Shown here in pieces: positions 22,162 through 32,587 of a DNA stretch of 33,377 nt. Origin of the DNA: Nymphaea colorata (lineage: Eukaryota > Streptophyta > Magnoliopsida > Nymphaeales > Nymphaeaceae); contig NW_022204899.1 in NCBI RefSeq assembly GCF_008831285.2, positions 1-33,377 of the forward strand. Reading direction: 5' to 3'. The first letter of the stretch is position 1, and each line of letters starts with the position of its first letter. The notes beneath the pieces are model-generated. The model did no database searches. It saw nothing but the letters and a program-made list of their open reading frames with translations, and was not told the origin of the DNA. The position numbers and the translations under genes were made by a program.

Positions 22162-22496
22162 TCATAATATTAGCATCGAAACATTGCTATTCCGTATGCA
22201 AATGATTTCAAGCATCACCTTTACCGAGATTCTTATGGACGTAGCAGCAGCTTTGCTTTTTAATACTTTTAATGTTTTTTTCACAATTGGATTTGCATTG
22301 TACGTATAAACATCATCACAACAACCAAGCGCTCTCGCTTGATCCTGACTGAGCCCTTGCAAAATCTCTTGCATTGTCTCCTCAGCTACCTTAGGTTATT
22401 TCACAGAGCTGATCTCTCGGCGATAGCACGATTGCGAATGATTCCGTTGTCGATTTTCTCGTCAACCTCCAATATGGCTTCTTTTAGATCGTAGAT
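22162..22496 (-). CDS. Small unknown protein, 5' end unresolved
   Basis: The 3' part is an ORF starting MQEILQGLSQDQARALGCCD and ending VSMLIL before TGA at 22162. Upstream, the sequence codes for IYDLKEAILEVDEKIDNGII and RNRAIAERSAL, which must join by a one-base shift near 22401. No start codon is found in that frame; an ATG at 22549 (MQLILYVERLDATKLYLNL) may be the true start but its frame does not connect by a clear intron. Function unknown. The helical, charged composition and continuity argue for coding sequence. Confidence 0.4.
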
Positions 22497-22688
22497 TCAA
22501 GTAAAGCTTGGTTGCATCTAGCCTTTCTACGTAAAGTATCAGTTGCATTATAATTCTATAAAATGCAGAAGTCTTGATATTTAAACCCATCCAATAATTC
22601 TTATGACAATATGACATCTATCTATTATTGCAGATTCTTATAGCATTTTCAGAATAAGAGCAAAGGCATTTACAGTGTTTATAAAGTA

Positions 22689-23878
22689 TCAATACTTTCT
22701 GGACTTGAAATCTCTGCTTCTGGAGTGATTGTTATTATCCCGATTAAAGTTATTCCTCTGCCCATTATTGCGATGGTCTCCGGAGTTGTTCCTGTTGTGG
22801 TTCATTCGGTTGGGGTCAAAGCTCCTCTTCACTTCCTTAGTGATCGAATTCTTCCTGTCGCTGATGTTGAAATCGTGGATGTGCATGCCCTTGCTCTTCT
22901 TCTTGCAGATCAGGACGCGGTAGAGGTGCGCAATCTACCACAACTCAGCGTCCATCTACTTCCCCGGAGGGAAGATCAGCTTGAACTTCGAGAAAAGCTC
23001 CTTGTATTCCGTACGGTACTTCTTGTAGTATTCCAAGAAGTTCATTGTCTCCTAGATCTCCACCCCGTGCTGGAAGAGCAGCGTCCTCAGGTTGTCCAGA
23101 TCAATCAGCCACTAGTCAGTGTATTCTATCTTGCCGTCCTCTGTCTTCTTGCCGACCGCCTATTCGAGGTAGAACCCGTAGACGTTTCCGTAGGGATTGG
23201 TGAAGTTGGTCCTGTCGAAGCGAATGGAGAAGTACTTGTTGCCGTAGACCTTGCTGCCGTCGGACTGGTAGACTCCCTTCTCCTCGATCTTCTTGATGAT
23301 GGTGTAGCTGTCGGGGATGGTGGCGATGAAGACGCCGTCGATGAGCAGGTTGGACAGGATGGAGGCGAGGCCCTGCCTCAGGCCCTCTTCCGTCCCGAAC
23401 ATGTAGTGGAAGCACAGCTGGGCAGATACGATGTCGTAGTAGGAGTGCTCAATCTCATAATAAAGGTTGCGGGAAGTGAAGTCCTGCACCAGTGTGTAGA
23501 GCCTGTATGGCTAGCGACTGCCTCTCCACCTTTCCTCGTACTGCCTCTCCACCTTTCCTCGTAGCTCTTCACACACTAATCGCTGAAATCAACGGCCACC
23601 ATGTACTGCACTCTGGCCAACCTCCACTTGGGGATATCTTGGCCTCTTCCGCATCCGATATCGAGGACGTGGAGGATCTTGTTGTCGGTGTTGGCCTTGA
23701 GGTCCAGTTCCTTCTCGATGATCTTGCACATGCGTTTGGTCTGGGTCTGTATGAGGACTGCCTTGATCCAGTTGTTGAATGTTTTCAGGTCGTAGGTTTT
23801 CTTGGTCTACCGCTATTACTTGTTCACGTTCTCCTGGGCCTTCTGGTCGTAGTTTTTCTTTATCTGCTCTTTCTACAT
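22689..23878 (-). CDS. mRNA cap guanine-N7 methyltransferase
   Basis: Transfers a methyl group from SAM to the cap guanine of nascent mRNA (RNMT/ABD1 family). Starts MEKEQIKKNYDQKAQENVNK; YDLKTFNNWIKAVLI leads to the SAM motif VLDIGCGRGQDIPKW and VAVDFSDE. The later part has FDRTNFTNPYGNVYGFYLE, YTDEWLIDLDNLRTLL and IEETMNFLEYYKKYR, all typical of this family. The C-terminal tail is an Asn/Arg/Ser-rich extension (RMNHNRNNSGDHRNN, HSRSRDFKSRKY), possibly RNA-binding. A 23-bp perfect tandem duplication at 23518-23563 breaks the frame; removing exactly one unit, for instance as a GT-AG intron at 23530-23552, restores it. Confidence 0.92.
23518..23563. repeat. Perfect 23-bp tandem duplication inside the cap methyltransferase gene
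   Basis: Two identical 23-bp copies, 23518-23540 and 23541-23563. On the coding (minus) strand each unit contains AAAGGTGG. Cutting at AG^GT in both copies excises exactly one unit as a GT...AG segment of 23 nt (23530-23552) and leaves a continuous frame (EERWRGSREPYRLYTLVQ). Either a new intron or a duplication error. Confidence 0.9.
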
Positions 23879-23962
23879 GAAAGCGCCTTTGAAATATATA
23901 TATGGGATTGACGATTATTTATTCTTTTATAGATGGATCGATCGATGGACATATATATAAGT

Positions 23963-25368
23963 TCAATCATCTTAGGGATGAATTCCGACCGTTTTTTTAA
24001 CGTTTTCCATTTGGCTCTTTGGATGATCCGTTTTGGTATTTTTATGTACCTCTACATCCCTAAATAAATTGCAAATTACCCAACATTCAAGGTAGCCTCC
24101 ATCACAGGCAAAGTAAATCTCTTCATTTTTCCAAGCAACACAGTTGATTGATTTTTTGGACTACCCAAGAAGCTTCAAAACTTCATCTTCTTCCTTGATG
24201 TTGTAGATGCGAATGGTACCCTATTCGCTAGTGACTGCTATGTACTTTCCGTCCTTGCCGCCCTGGCTCATCCTCATCAAGTTTTTCTATTGGATGAAAC
24301 CGGTCAGCTTGTAAAGGAGGCTGTGGGCGGCGGTAAGAGAATATCCCTGGATTTCGCAGGGGGCTACATTGGCAAATACAACCTTTTCATCCTGGGAGAT
24401 CTAAATAGCGTACACTCTTTTTTCGGTTTGGATTATTTTCTATACCCTCTTCTTTTCCATGTTGACCAAATTGATGAAGCCGCTCCCCCTCTCAAAAGTC
24501 ACCCCGTATATCTTCTTCTTATTCTTGGCGTATCTGGAATCCGTGAAGGGAGTGTTGGTCTTAAAGAGAGACTTACGCTACAATTGCTTACCCTGGAACT
24601 GGTGCACAGCGATGACTGCATCGTGGTCGAACGTCATCAGGTTTTGCTAGAAAAAGAGAGCGGTGGTGATCCTGGCCCTGTGCATATCTATCGTGTGCAG
24701 CAGTACTAGTTCCTTATCCCATATCTTAGCCAACTTGTCCCTGCCGCCCGTGCAAAAGGTCTCGCCCGGGCCGATGGAAACAGTAGTGACCTTGTCCGCG
24801 TGGATCTTGTCCTTGCGGTAACGCACCTAACTTCCAGCCACGATCAGGGCATTGCTATCGCAGTCCACCAGCAGGATGCTCGCCCCCAGGAAGTGCATGA
24901 ACCATATCTCGTTGCCGAAATTAGCGTATCCCACCCTGCACTCGGGTAACGCGTTTGGCCTCTAGAAGAAACTCTACAAAAGAATGGAGAGCCCTTTGTG
25001 GTCGTTTTCGTAGGTCTCTGCAAAGAGGAGGGAGAAAGCTTCTATCTTTTCGGGACAGTACTGCGGTACGATGACTTCATAGATCTGCAGCGCTTCGTCG
25101 ATCTTGCCCTCCCTCAAATAATTCTGAATCGAATATTTGCAATAATTCTCGACAGCGTTCCTCCTCTCCCTCTCGCTGGCGTTCCTATCCTTCATTATCT
25201 CCACAATGTCCAGCTCCACATCCTTATCCTTGTGCAGGCCGGACTACTCCGCCAGCACTCCAGCGGTATTGCTGAGCTCCAATTGCTATAGGAGCTTCAC
25301 GAAGGAGGAGATCTGCATCGGAGGAGGAGTACCAATTCTTTCTTGCGCTATTCTTGAACTTTCTGCAT
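23963..25368 (-). CDS. LisH-CTLH-WD40 protein, WDR26-like
   Basis: N-terminal LisH motif LISSFVKLLEQLELSNTAGV followed by LAEESGL, then a CTLH-like helical region (YLREGKIDEALQIYEVIVPQ, PEKIEAFSLLFAETYEN), then WD40-type repeats (IWFMHFLGASILLVDCDSNA, TVSIGPGETFCTGGRDKLAK, IWDKELVLL, GKYIAVTSEEGTIRIYNI). This architecture is that of WDR26/Gid7 and relatives, scaffold subunits of the CTLH/GID ubiquitin ligase; the exact orthologue is uncertain. One 20-nt intron at 25313-25332. The frame is otherwise clean from ATG 25368 to TGA 23963. Confidence 0.85.
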
Positions 25369-25438
25369 GGGTCGGTAATTAAATTTTGTTTATATGAGAA
25401 GGCTATGTATGAACTATAATGGTGGGTTATATATATGA

Positions 25439-26173
25439 TCAAGGAGAGACCTCCATCTAGCGTACCGCCTGCATTATGCAGTGATAATAAATGAGACAAT
25501 AGTTAGTCTAAACTATCTTCTTTTCCTTATCAATTTCCCTTTCAATTTCCGGGTACATAACTTTGAGCGTCCTTAGCTCCTTCTGGAATTTGATAAGTTC
25601 GACGCCTGCTCTTTCCGGACTGAACATGAGTTCGAGAATGGGCTCGAAGAGCAATTTGGTCTTTTTGACGATTCCGCCGTCCTCGTTGTTGAGGTTGAAG
25701 AGGGTGGAGCTGAACATCTCCTGGATGATGAGGAGGGTCTTGTCCTTGGTGAGCTAGTAGTGAGTGATGATGTAGTTCTACCAGACGAAACTCTCCATGA
25801 CCATCTTGATAGTCTTGGGGACTGAGATCTCGCCGATCAACTTGTTCTTCTGCATTATGTCGAAAAAAGGCTTGCTACTTATTGTCATATGCCCAGTCTT
25901 AGTATCGCTTCCTGTCCCTTTTTCCCGATTATACAGAAACATCACATCTTAATCCTTGATAACAGTGAGCTAAAACTCAGTCCTTAGATTCTTCTCCTTG
26001 GGCTTATTGATCTGTTTGATCTCTCTCCTCGATTCGTACAGACTGTACTCCAAATGCTTGAGCGGCATCCGCACCGTATTCATCGTGTCCAGCACAGAAA
26101 GGATCTTGTAACATTACCTCGACTCAATCGTCGAGTAAAATAGACAGTAGTTCGAAAGGAAGTTGTGATGCAT
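25439..26173 (-). CDS. Unknown conserved-looking protein
   Basis: A continuous frame of 244 codons with many UAG/UAA Glu codons: MHHNFLSNYCLFYSTIESRC, MNTVRMPLKHLEYSLYESRR, KNKLIGEISVPKTIKMVMES, EMFSSTLFNLNNEDGG, LLFEPILELMFSPERAGVEL and LRTLKVMYPEIEREIDKEKK. Mixed hydrophobic/charged pattern and balanced codon use support a folded protein. After KIV the frame continues 20 codons through AT-rich sequence to TGA at 25439-25441; the true end could come earlier through a small intron. No family recognised, no signal peptide or membrane span. Confidence 0.6.
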
Positions 26174-26303
26174 CTATTATTATAAATCAATACCAAACAT
26201 ATTAGAAGAGAGGATAAGGAAATCGATAGCGAGGAGAGGAGTTATGGTGATGGGATAGGGTTAGGAGAGGGCTAATATGGGACATGCTTAGCATATTGAC
26301 AGA

Positions 26304-27796
26304 TCATCCAGTGCGCAACACGTTCTTGCTGCTTGATACTCCCAGGGTGTTCTTGAATAGCTCGAAAGCCTCGGCGCGCTTGCTCTGGGGGACCTGGTGG
26401 GAAGCGCCCTTTATGATCGCAAAGGTGACGCCGTTGTACTGCTGGGTCCATCCGGCGTGCTGGTCGTTGGCGAAGAAGGGAAGACTGGGTTAGGGGAAAA
26501 GTACTAGGTGGAGGAGGGGACAAGGTAGAGGGCCTCCAGGTTCTTCATGGTGTCGGTGTAGGGCACAACATCGTCCCAATCTCCACTGTAAAGCACGATG
26601 TGGTAGTCTCCCAACTTGTTGAGCAGGTACCTGTACTCCTTCATGGATCCCTCGACGTTGATGTAATACTTGCCAGTGATATCTTCAGCCTGTATCGGAA
26701 ACGGTTTACACAAGGTCCATTCCACTAGACTCCATCAAGAGCGTGGTACTCTTTGGCATGAGCAGTGAAGTAATCGACCAATCCATCGAAGAAGGCACAG
26801 GGCGCTCCGTTCATTCCCTGCTCCGGATCGTACTTGCCCTTATTGGAGGCAACATTCCTCAAGATGCTGGCCTGTCCCTGCATGCGTTTCCTGCCCTGGT
26901 CGGCCTCGAGGAAGGAGTCGTTATAGAAGCAATAGCTGTAGACATTGTAGGGATTGATCTAGTCCACATTCTCCTGGAACCGATACCTAAAATACCTGCA
27001 GCCGGCCGATTCGGCATCGACGTAGCAACTGCCCCGGTAGTAGGGGATGAGGTCGATGTCGATGAACTCGTGGTCGATCATGAACTCGATACTGCTCTTC
27101 TACAACTCCCCGTTCTGGAAGTTCATGATACCGTTGCCCACCATTATGCCCTTCAGGTTTATCTTCTGACCTGAACCGCCGTTGTTTGAATAGTCGATCA
27201 GAACAGCCAGATCCGGAATGTATTTACCAGCGTAAGATTCACCGGTTATCCAGAAGGGGTTGGCTGCGTATTATGAGAAGCCTGCGAAGAAGGATTGGAC
27301 AGCAGCGAGGTTGTCGTTGGCTGTTGAGATGTCGTTGTATTAGAATTTCGGATCAGTGTTGACAGAGTACCCCACTCCTGCTGGAGACTCAATGAACAAC
27401 AGATGGGAAATTGCGTGCCAAGAGTAGGGATTGGCGATCAGCTTGTCTCCCTTCTTGTACCGAGCTCCCTCCTCCAGGTAGAAGGGGCCAATCTATTGCA
27501 GGAATCCTGAGTGGATGGTGGAGTACCTAGGAGGGAGGAGCAGCCGGGGCCTCCGTTGAGCCAGAGCGTGACGGGGGTGTTGGTGCCATTGTTGTTGGCG
27601 GATTCGATGAAGACGTAGTGGAGCTTGCGGGTGCTGCTGGAGGTGTTGAGATAGCCGGACCATACTCGCTGTTTGAAAACATCGGGGTATCCCTGCATAG
27701 GCGGAGGAGTACTGGGACAGAAGTCATGAGATCCTTATCGATGGCGGAAAGGACGAGAGTGAGGAGGAGGGTGTTGAGGAGAAGACCTCGTATCAT
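26304..27796 (-). CDS. Serine carboxypeptidase (peptidase S10), secreted/lysosomal
   Basis: Signal peptide MIRGLLLNTLLLTLVLSA, then the S10 hallmarks: VTLWLNGGPGCSSLLG, LLFIESPAGVGYSVN, nucleophile motif FWITGESYAGKYIPDLA, NLKGIMVGNGIMNFQNGEL, catalytic-Asp region LYSGDWDDVVPY and catalytic-His region IIKGASHQVPQSK. All three catalytic residues are present, so the enzyme should be active, removing C-terminal residues in the lysosome/food vacuole or outside the cell. Four exact 20-nt introns: 27693-27712, 27507-27526, 26690-26709, 26485-26504. UAA at 27271-27273 encodes the Glu of FSEY, matching FPEY in relatives. Confidence 0.96.
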
Positions 27797-28097
27797 TTAA
27801 TTATAAATCTATTATGGGGATCAAGGGTAATATCCCAGTGCATAATCAAGGAGGGATGGGAATGGATGGAAAATGGGATATATTTTATTGATATGGAGAA
27901 TTTGGTGTAATATATAAGGATATCATAACGAGCATCTAAAACGTATAATGATTAAATGGATATATTTTCCATAAATGTCTTAATATTTTGGCTCACTCCC
28001 TATCTTTTCCATCCTTTCGGGGGATATTTGGCTCCGCTGATTATCAAATCCTGCCTGTAAGACCAATTATGCTTGAATAATAAATAATTTTATCCAA
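27797..28097. other. AT-rich divergent intergenic region
   Basis: About 300 bp between the divergent carboxypeptidase and the next plus-strand gene. Very AT-rich with ATATA and TATAA stretches near both starts. I see no ORF, RNA gene or repeat; it presumably holds the two promoters. Confidence 0.5.
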
Positions 28098-29159
28098 ATG
28101 TAGGCCCACGCTTCCATCAGGTACCAAGAGGCGCCCGGAGAGGATATGGCCATCAGCAGCCTCCTCGAAATCGACCTCAGAGAACAGGAGGAAGTCAACA
28201 TCTGGGAAGATAGGAACATGAACAACCCCAACATCCCCAAGAGAAGAACCTACTCCTTCCATAAACCACAACCCAAGCATACCACCCCTCACGTCCACCC
28301 CCAATTCCAAAACCTCAAACAATCGCGATCCAACTATCAGCTGGCCCTCCTGAAGGAGACGTCGCATGACCCTGAGAGTGGGATTCCGCAGCAAGACCAT
28401 TCGAGTTCTCTCTTGCTAGCCAAGTCGTCCCAATTCAACGAGGGCGAGTACTGGTCGTCGCGGGTGAACTGGATGTCGGAGGAGAAGGAGAAGGGCCACA
28501 GCAGCCAGCCCAAGCTCAATAAGAAGTTCTCGTTCGGCTACGAGGTCAACGGACGCAGGAGCGGCAAGAACGGGGGCAGGTACGGCCACGACGATAAAAC
28601 GCGACAGAACGAGTACAAGACCAACCTCATCTACAGCCTGCTCACCCACAGGGACACCTTCAGGAAATAGCCATCGCCCAGGGCAAGCGGAAATAGCAAT
28701 GCGAGGAATACAGGCAGAGGAGGGATTTGGCAGCCGGGCAGGGAGGGCAAGCTGAACAGCCAGGTGCAGCAGTACATGCGGGAAACCTTGAAGAAATTGT
28801 ACCTCAAGAATAGGAACGAGGACAACCATGGACCTGCTCCATCGACCAAACAGTCGGAGCACTCCTCCATGATCCGGGAGCTCCTCATCAACATCGAGAA
28901 CATCAAAGATTTCCAAAACAGCAAAAACGAAGAGGAAAATACCTCCTCCTCCCACTGTCTGAAGGAGAATGGCAAGGAGTCCCTGCAGGAGCTAACGATA
29001 AGCTCCAGAGTCCCCCAGCGGAAGTTGCAATTGCTGGGCCATCACCAGCAGCAGGGCAAGCACGTGCTGAACCTCAACCAGTAGGCCGAGAAGTGCTACC
29101 CCAGTCGGTCCATCCACAACATCACCCACAAACTGCCCCCAGCCATCAAGATACAATGA
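28098..29159 (+). CDS. Unknown hydrophilic, probably disordered protein
   Basis: Uninterrupted 353-codon frame, ATG 28098 to TGA 29157-29159, with UAG Glu codons inside. Starts MEAHASIRYQEAPGEDMAIS. Composition is rich in Asn, Gln, Ser, Lys, His and Arg (NMNNPNIPKRRTYSFHKPQP, YWSSRVNWMSEEKEKGH, RRSGKNGGRYGHDDKTRQNE). One helical segment stands out: VQQYMRETLKKLYLKNRN, and another at MIRELLINIENIKDFQNS. No signal peptide or membrane span. I do not recognise it; low complexity suggests a disordered scaffold or regulatory protein. Convergent with the SNARE gene, 80 bp between stops. Confidence 0.7.
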
Positions 29160-29239
29160 TTTTCACATCGTAACTACTCCCAACAACCCAATTCAACCCT
29201 ACCGACCAGATTAATCCAAATGCACACAAGAATATAGGA

Positions 29240-29943
29240 TCAACTGCCCCGCACCAGCGGACGGATGAAGTAAACGCAGACAAATGCCTCCACCACTAGC
29301 CCAATGCTGAGCAGGAGGATCAACCGATTGTCCTCTCTGGACCTGCTGCGTATGAGGTGCAGCAAGTTGCCGGACAGGTTGATATTCCTGAGCACGCTGC
29401 TCATCTTCTCCCTGGCGCCCTCCAGCCTGCCGGTCTGGCTCTGCAGCGAGGCCAGCACCTCTCCGGCCATCTCCCGCGTCTCCCGCGCGCTGCCCGCCGC
29501 CACCATCAGCCGCGCCTCCTCGTCCGCCACGTCCCCCTCCCCGCCCTGAGTCAGCTCCCAACGCTCACGCTCGCTCAAACGCTACTCCCCCTTCGATTGC
29601 TACGTCCGCACCTTCTGCTACAACTCCTGGAAGTACTCCCGCAAGGAGTCAACCGTTCGCAAGGTGCTCTCCATCTCCTGGCCTGAATCATAGCAGTAGT
29701 ACCCTCTTGCTGCAATCTCCTGCAGGCCTGCTTCAGCGTCTCCAGTTCTGCGAGGTTGTTCCTGACTATATCCCTGAGCTATGGGATGAGTTTTTGAAAA
29801 TCGGCTCTGAGTTTGTGGACGGGAACTCTCGACGATCTGGTATCGGTGAGCAACCTGTGGAGGGTGTCGAACTTGCGGTCGTAGGCCTAACGCTCGAGAC
29901 GGATCTCGGTCAGTCGTTCCTTTATTTGCGATTTTGACTGCAT
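29240..29943 (-). CDS. Qb-type SNARE (Bos1/membrin or GOS28-like)
   Basis: About 225 residues: N-terminal helices (KERLTEIRLEREAYDRKFDT, RNNLAELETLKQACRRLQQE), an acidic linker, a SNARE helix (EMAGEVLASLQSQTGRLEGA, REKMSSVLRNINLSGNLLHL) and a C-terminal membrane anchor (RLILLLSIGLVVEAFVCVYF) with a few residues after it. This tail-anchored layout fits a Golgi/ER Qb-SNARE; which orthologue is uncertain. One 20-nt intron (GTACTACTGCTATGATTCAG) at 29683-29702. Start ATG 29943 (MQSKSQIKERL). Confidence 0.85.
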
Positions 29944-30143
29944 TGCCAGAATTATATAATCACAAGTGGACTACACAGGGTAAGCAGAGGACTGGGTAGG
30001 AGTGGGGTTACTTGAGATGGAAATTATTTTTGGAAATATCGGGTGGGGTATGGGATATGTGGGGTAACTTTATAGGAAATTAGAGAGTACGGTATTGATT
30101 TAAATCATAATAAAATTTGAATTCGAAACAAAAAATTCAAAAA

Positions 30144-30663
30144 ATGACTGATTTCTCAATTGAAGACTCGAAGACAAACGGAAGGTGGACGAAAGCGTAG
30201 CACGAAAAATTCCTGCTGGGTATGTTTGGTCCTATCCAGGCTTGCAGCTCTACGGCAAAGAATGGAAGAAGATCGAAGCACTGGTCGGCACTCGCAGCGG
30301 AGCGCAGATTCGATCCCATGCTCAGAAGTTTTTCATCAAGACCAAGAAGGAATGCAATCCGGGAGAGACTGCCGAGGAAGCCTCGGAGAATACCTCTCCC
30401 GTAACTCAGATTCCCTCCGAAAATTACTCTTACTTCTTATCCAAAATGTACTCGATTGGCTATTCAGAGTGGGCAGGTTTTCTAATGAGGAGAATTTTGA
30501 CTTCTGGGGACACTTGGTAGACCACAAGAGCACCTGCGTATCTCCTCGGCCGATCCGCAAGAGTTCATTCATCACGGTATCATCAGACTCCAACGAGGAG
30601 GAGAGACGCCCCTGCAAGAGGATAAAGACGGACGAACTCATATCCCCAACCGAGCAACATTGA
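30144..30663 (+). CDS. SHAQKYF-class Myb/SANT transcription factor
   Basis: A single Myb-like repeat: GRWTKAEHEKFLLGLQLYGK, EWKKIEALVGTRSGAQIRSH and AQKFFIKTKKE, the last giving the SHAQK[Y/F]F signature of plant- and protist-type one-repeat Myb proteins that bind DNA. The C-terminal region is acidic/serine-rich with a basic cluster RRPCKRIK that could be a nuclear localisation signal. Two 20-nt introns: 30220-30239, which splits the Myb helix coding region, and 30448-30467. Without the second, the C-terminus appears to run in the wrong frame. About 160 residues. Confidence 0.92.
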
Positions 30664-30722
30664 GATGGATAGATTGATATTTTTCTATTATTTTTTTGAA
30701 AATGACATGGATGGAGGCTGGA

Positions 30723-31678
30723 TCACCAGGGGGTTATGCTCAGCAGTAGGTGGGTCAACTGCGCGATATCCTCAGAGTTAGTACTGTTGCAGTAGAAGAA
30801 GTGGCCCTTCTCGATGAACTCCCTCAACTAACCTCCGCTCCGCCCGTCGTCGTCTCCCGAGGACAGCTTGATCAGCTCATCGCAGATGGGCGACCCTGGA
30901 ACAACGATGATGGGTATCTCGTTCTCTACGCAGAGCCTCACCTCGTCGACTATGTCGAACACAGCATCAGCCACCAGGATGCTTACGATTTTACAACGAG
31001 CCACGCCCTAGGCTCTCTTCTTGCCCTCAGCGATACGCAGACAGACGTCTACCTTGAACTGCACCTATCCTCCCCACTTCAAGTCCTTGTCTGGGTTGTC
31101 TGCATAGGTATTGTTTTACTAACAAGGAAGAGATGGGTGTGTCCATTGGCGAGTTCGGTGCCGTCGACTTGCGAGGGGTTGATTTTGGGGAACTTGATTT
31201 CCCCCTCTGGCGCGATTCCGACTAATTTGACTCCCCGCCTGAGGGTGAACTTCTCGAGGCCTGAGGCGAGGCCGTTGTCGACGATGACTGCGTCGGTGTT
31301 GAAAGCGGCCCTGGCGACGCCGGCGTAGAACTTGCCCCTGCCCTTCTCCATGGCGCCGATGATGTTGATGACCGGGGTCATGTCGTTGTACTTGAACTTC
31401 TCGAGCATTTCGCGGATGGGGAGGTTCTTCTTGTAGATGTTGGCGACCTTGATGAGCTTGGCCAGCTTTCCGCCGGGGAAGAGGAAGTCGTAGGGCTTCC
31501 ACAGTTCCTCCTTGCTCTTGGCCACGCTCACCAGCGAGTTCTTCAGCCGCTCCTCCGCACGCTCCTCCTCCTTCTTGGGCGGACTCGGCAGCTCCTCCTT
31601 TGATTATATGTTTTCGGCGGAGGGGCGAGGCGACTCCTCCTCCTTGGCTGCCTTTACCGGACTCTATTCTTCGTTCAT
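30723..31678 (-). CDS. Stand-alone SLOG/LSDAT domain protein, TRPM N-terminus-like
   Basis: Acidic N-terminal 55 residues (MNEEESPVKAAKEEE, LPSPPKKEEERAEER), then a domain with the pattern of the SLOG/LSDAT fold found at the N-terminus of TRPM channels: VINIIGAMEKGRGKFYAGVA, RAAFNTDAVIVDNGLASGLE, VKLVGIAPEGEI, NGHTHLFLV, a helix FKVDVCLRIAEGK, and IPIIVVPGSPICDELIKLSS, ending SITPW. No transmembrane segment follows, so this is a soluble protein and not a channel. SLOG domains bind nucleotide-derived ligands; this one may be a ligand sensor. One 20-nt intron (31100-31119). Convergent with the Myb gene, 59 bp between stops. Confidence 0.8.
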
Positions 31679-31979
31679 TAATGAAACTTAATATTATAAA
31701 TGCAGGTGTGAAACAGAAACTGCAGGGCTGTAGGAGAGGGAAGTATGTGTACATTATATCAATAGAAAAACGATGATGATGTGTTCTTGATTGGCGTTCG
31801 GATGGAAGATAAGATTGTTATATTGAGTAACTTATATGGATAGTTTTGTGATCAAAGAAGGAGTGCTTCAATATGTTTTATGTGGGTAATGAGGAAGGGA
31901 TTGATTTAATGCTATTATAGGGGATTAATCGCATCAAAAGCATACATTTAGCCTTTTAATTTTTTTGGTTAATGTGATC
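31679..31979. other. AT-rich intergenic region
   Basis: About 300 bp upstream of the SLOG gene and of the tandem small-gene array. AT-rich with no open frame of note, no RNA gene and no repeat shared with the array. Probably promoters for both directions. Confidence 0.5.
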
Positions 31980-32157
31980 ATGCTCATGTTCAGACTCACC
32001 CCAATCACCCAAAGGCTTTCCCATCCCAGCCATCAACGCAGCCATCACAGTCACCCTACTACCCATCAGCAGGAAAGATTGTAGTCTTCCCCACCACCAT
32101 TTACTATAAGGCCGGCGAACAGGCTCTGGTCATCACTGCGTCAAACTCACTTAGGTA
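31980..32157 (+). pseudogene. Decayed first copy of the tandem small-gene family
   Basis: Begins MLMFRLTPITQRLS, like the intact copy's N-terminus (MMQRLTQRLL). Homology to the intact copy continues as GFPIPAINAAITVTLLPI and AGKIVVFPTTIYYKAGEQAL, but in two other frames, and about 40 middle residues are missing. A 20-nt GT-AG segment (32050-32069) would join the start to the second block, yet it would still throw the FPIP block out of frame. I read it as an internally deleted, frameshifted relic, though an altered spliced gene cannot be excluded. Confidence 0.55.
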
Positions 32158-32315
32158 TTAAATACAATCCATATCGCCATCATCCATTTTAGTAATCCAA
32201 AAATACACCCATTTTAATATTCCATACCTATTTCATGCATTTTTTAATAGCTTTATTATCTATCATAAATATCTTTCAAAAATAAAGTAAAATCTTAAAC
32301 AATAAATATTTTTGA

Positions 32316-32551
32316 ATGCAGAGACTGTTTTTGAAGATCTTTGTAAGTTTTTCACCTGATTCTATGCCTATTTGAATCCCATCGTTCCGTTTAAACTAAA
32401 AAGTTCTGCTTATTTGGATATCGATAATAAAAAAGATTATACACTTTGGTTAAAGAATAAGATGACAGATGATGGTTTCCCAACTTTTCCTCAACTTTTT
32501 CTCAGGAAGTCAGTGTTGAATAGAAAACCTCTATTAATAAAAGTTGTTTGA
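32316..32551 (+). pseudogene. Glutaredoxin-like fragment, broken
   Basis: A coding-like segment ending TGA 32549-32551. Its last part reads AYLDIDNKKDYTLWLKNKMT then DDGFPTFPQLFLRKSVLN, which resembles the C-terminal half of monothiol glutaredoxins (the W-PTFPQ-NG region). An in-frame TGA interrupts it near 32358 and no CGFS or CPYC active-site motif is visible, so it appears non-functional as it stands. An ATG at 32316 (MQRLFLKIF) opens a different short frame. A related fragment precedes the next copy at about 33192-33299. Confidence 0.42.
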
Positions 32552-32587
32552 TTTGATTTATAATTAATTTGGATACATTTTTCAAAG

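Noticed and set aside
22725-23564. 279-codon plus-strand ORF
   Set aside because: Antisense to the cap methyltransferase, which shows SAM and C-terminal family motifs on the minus strand.
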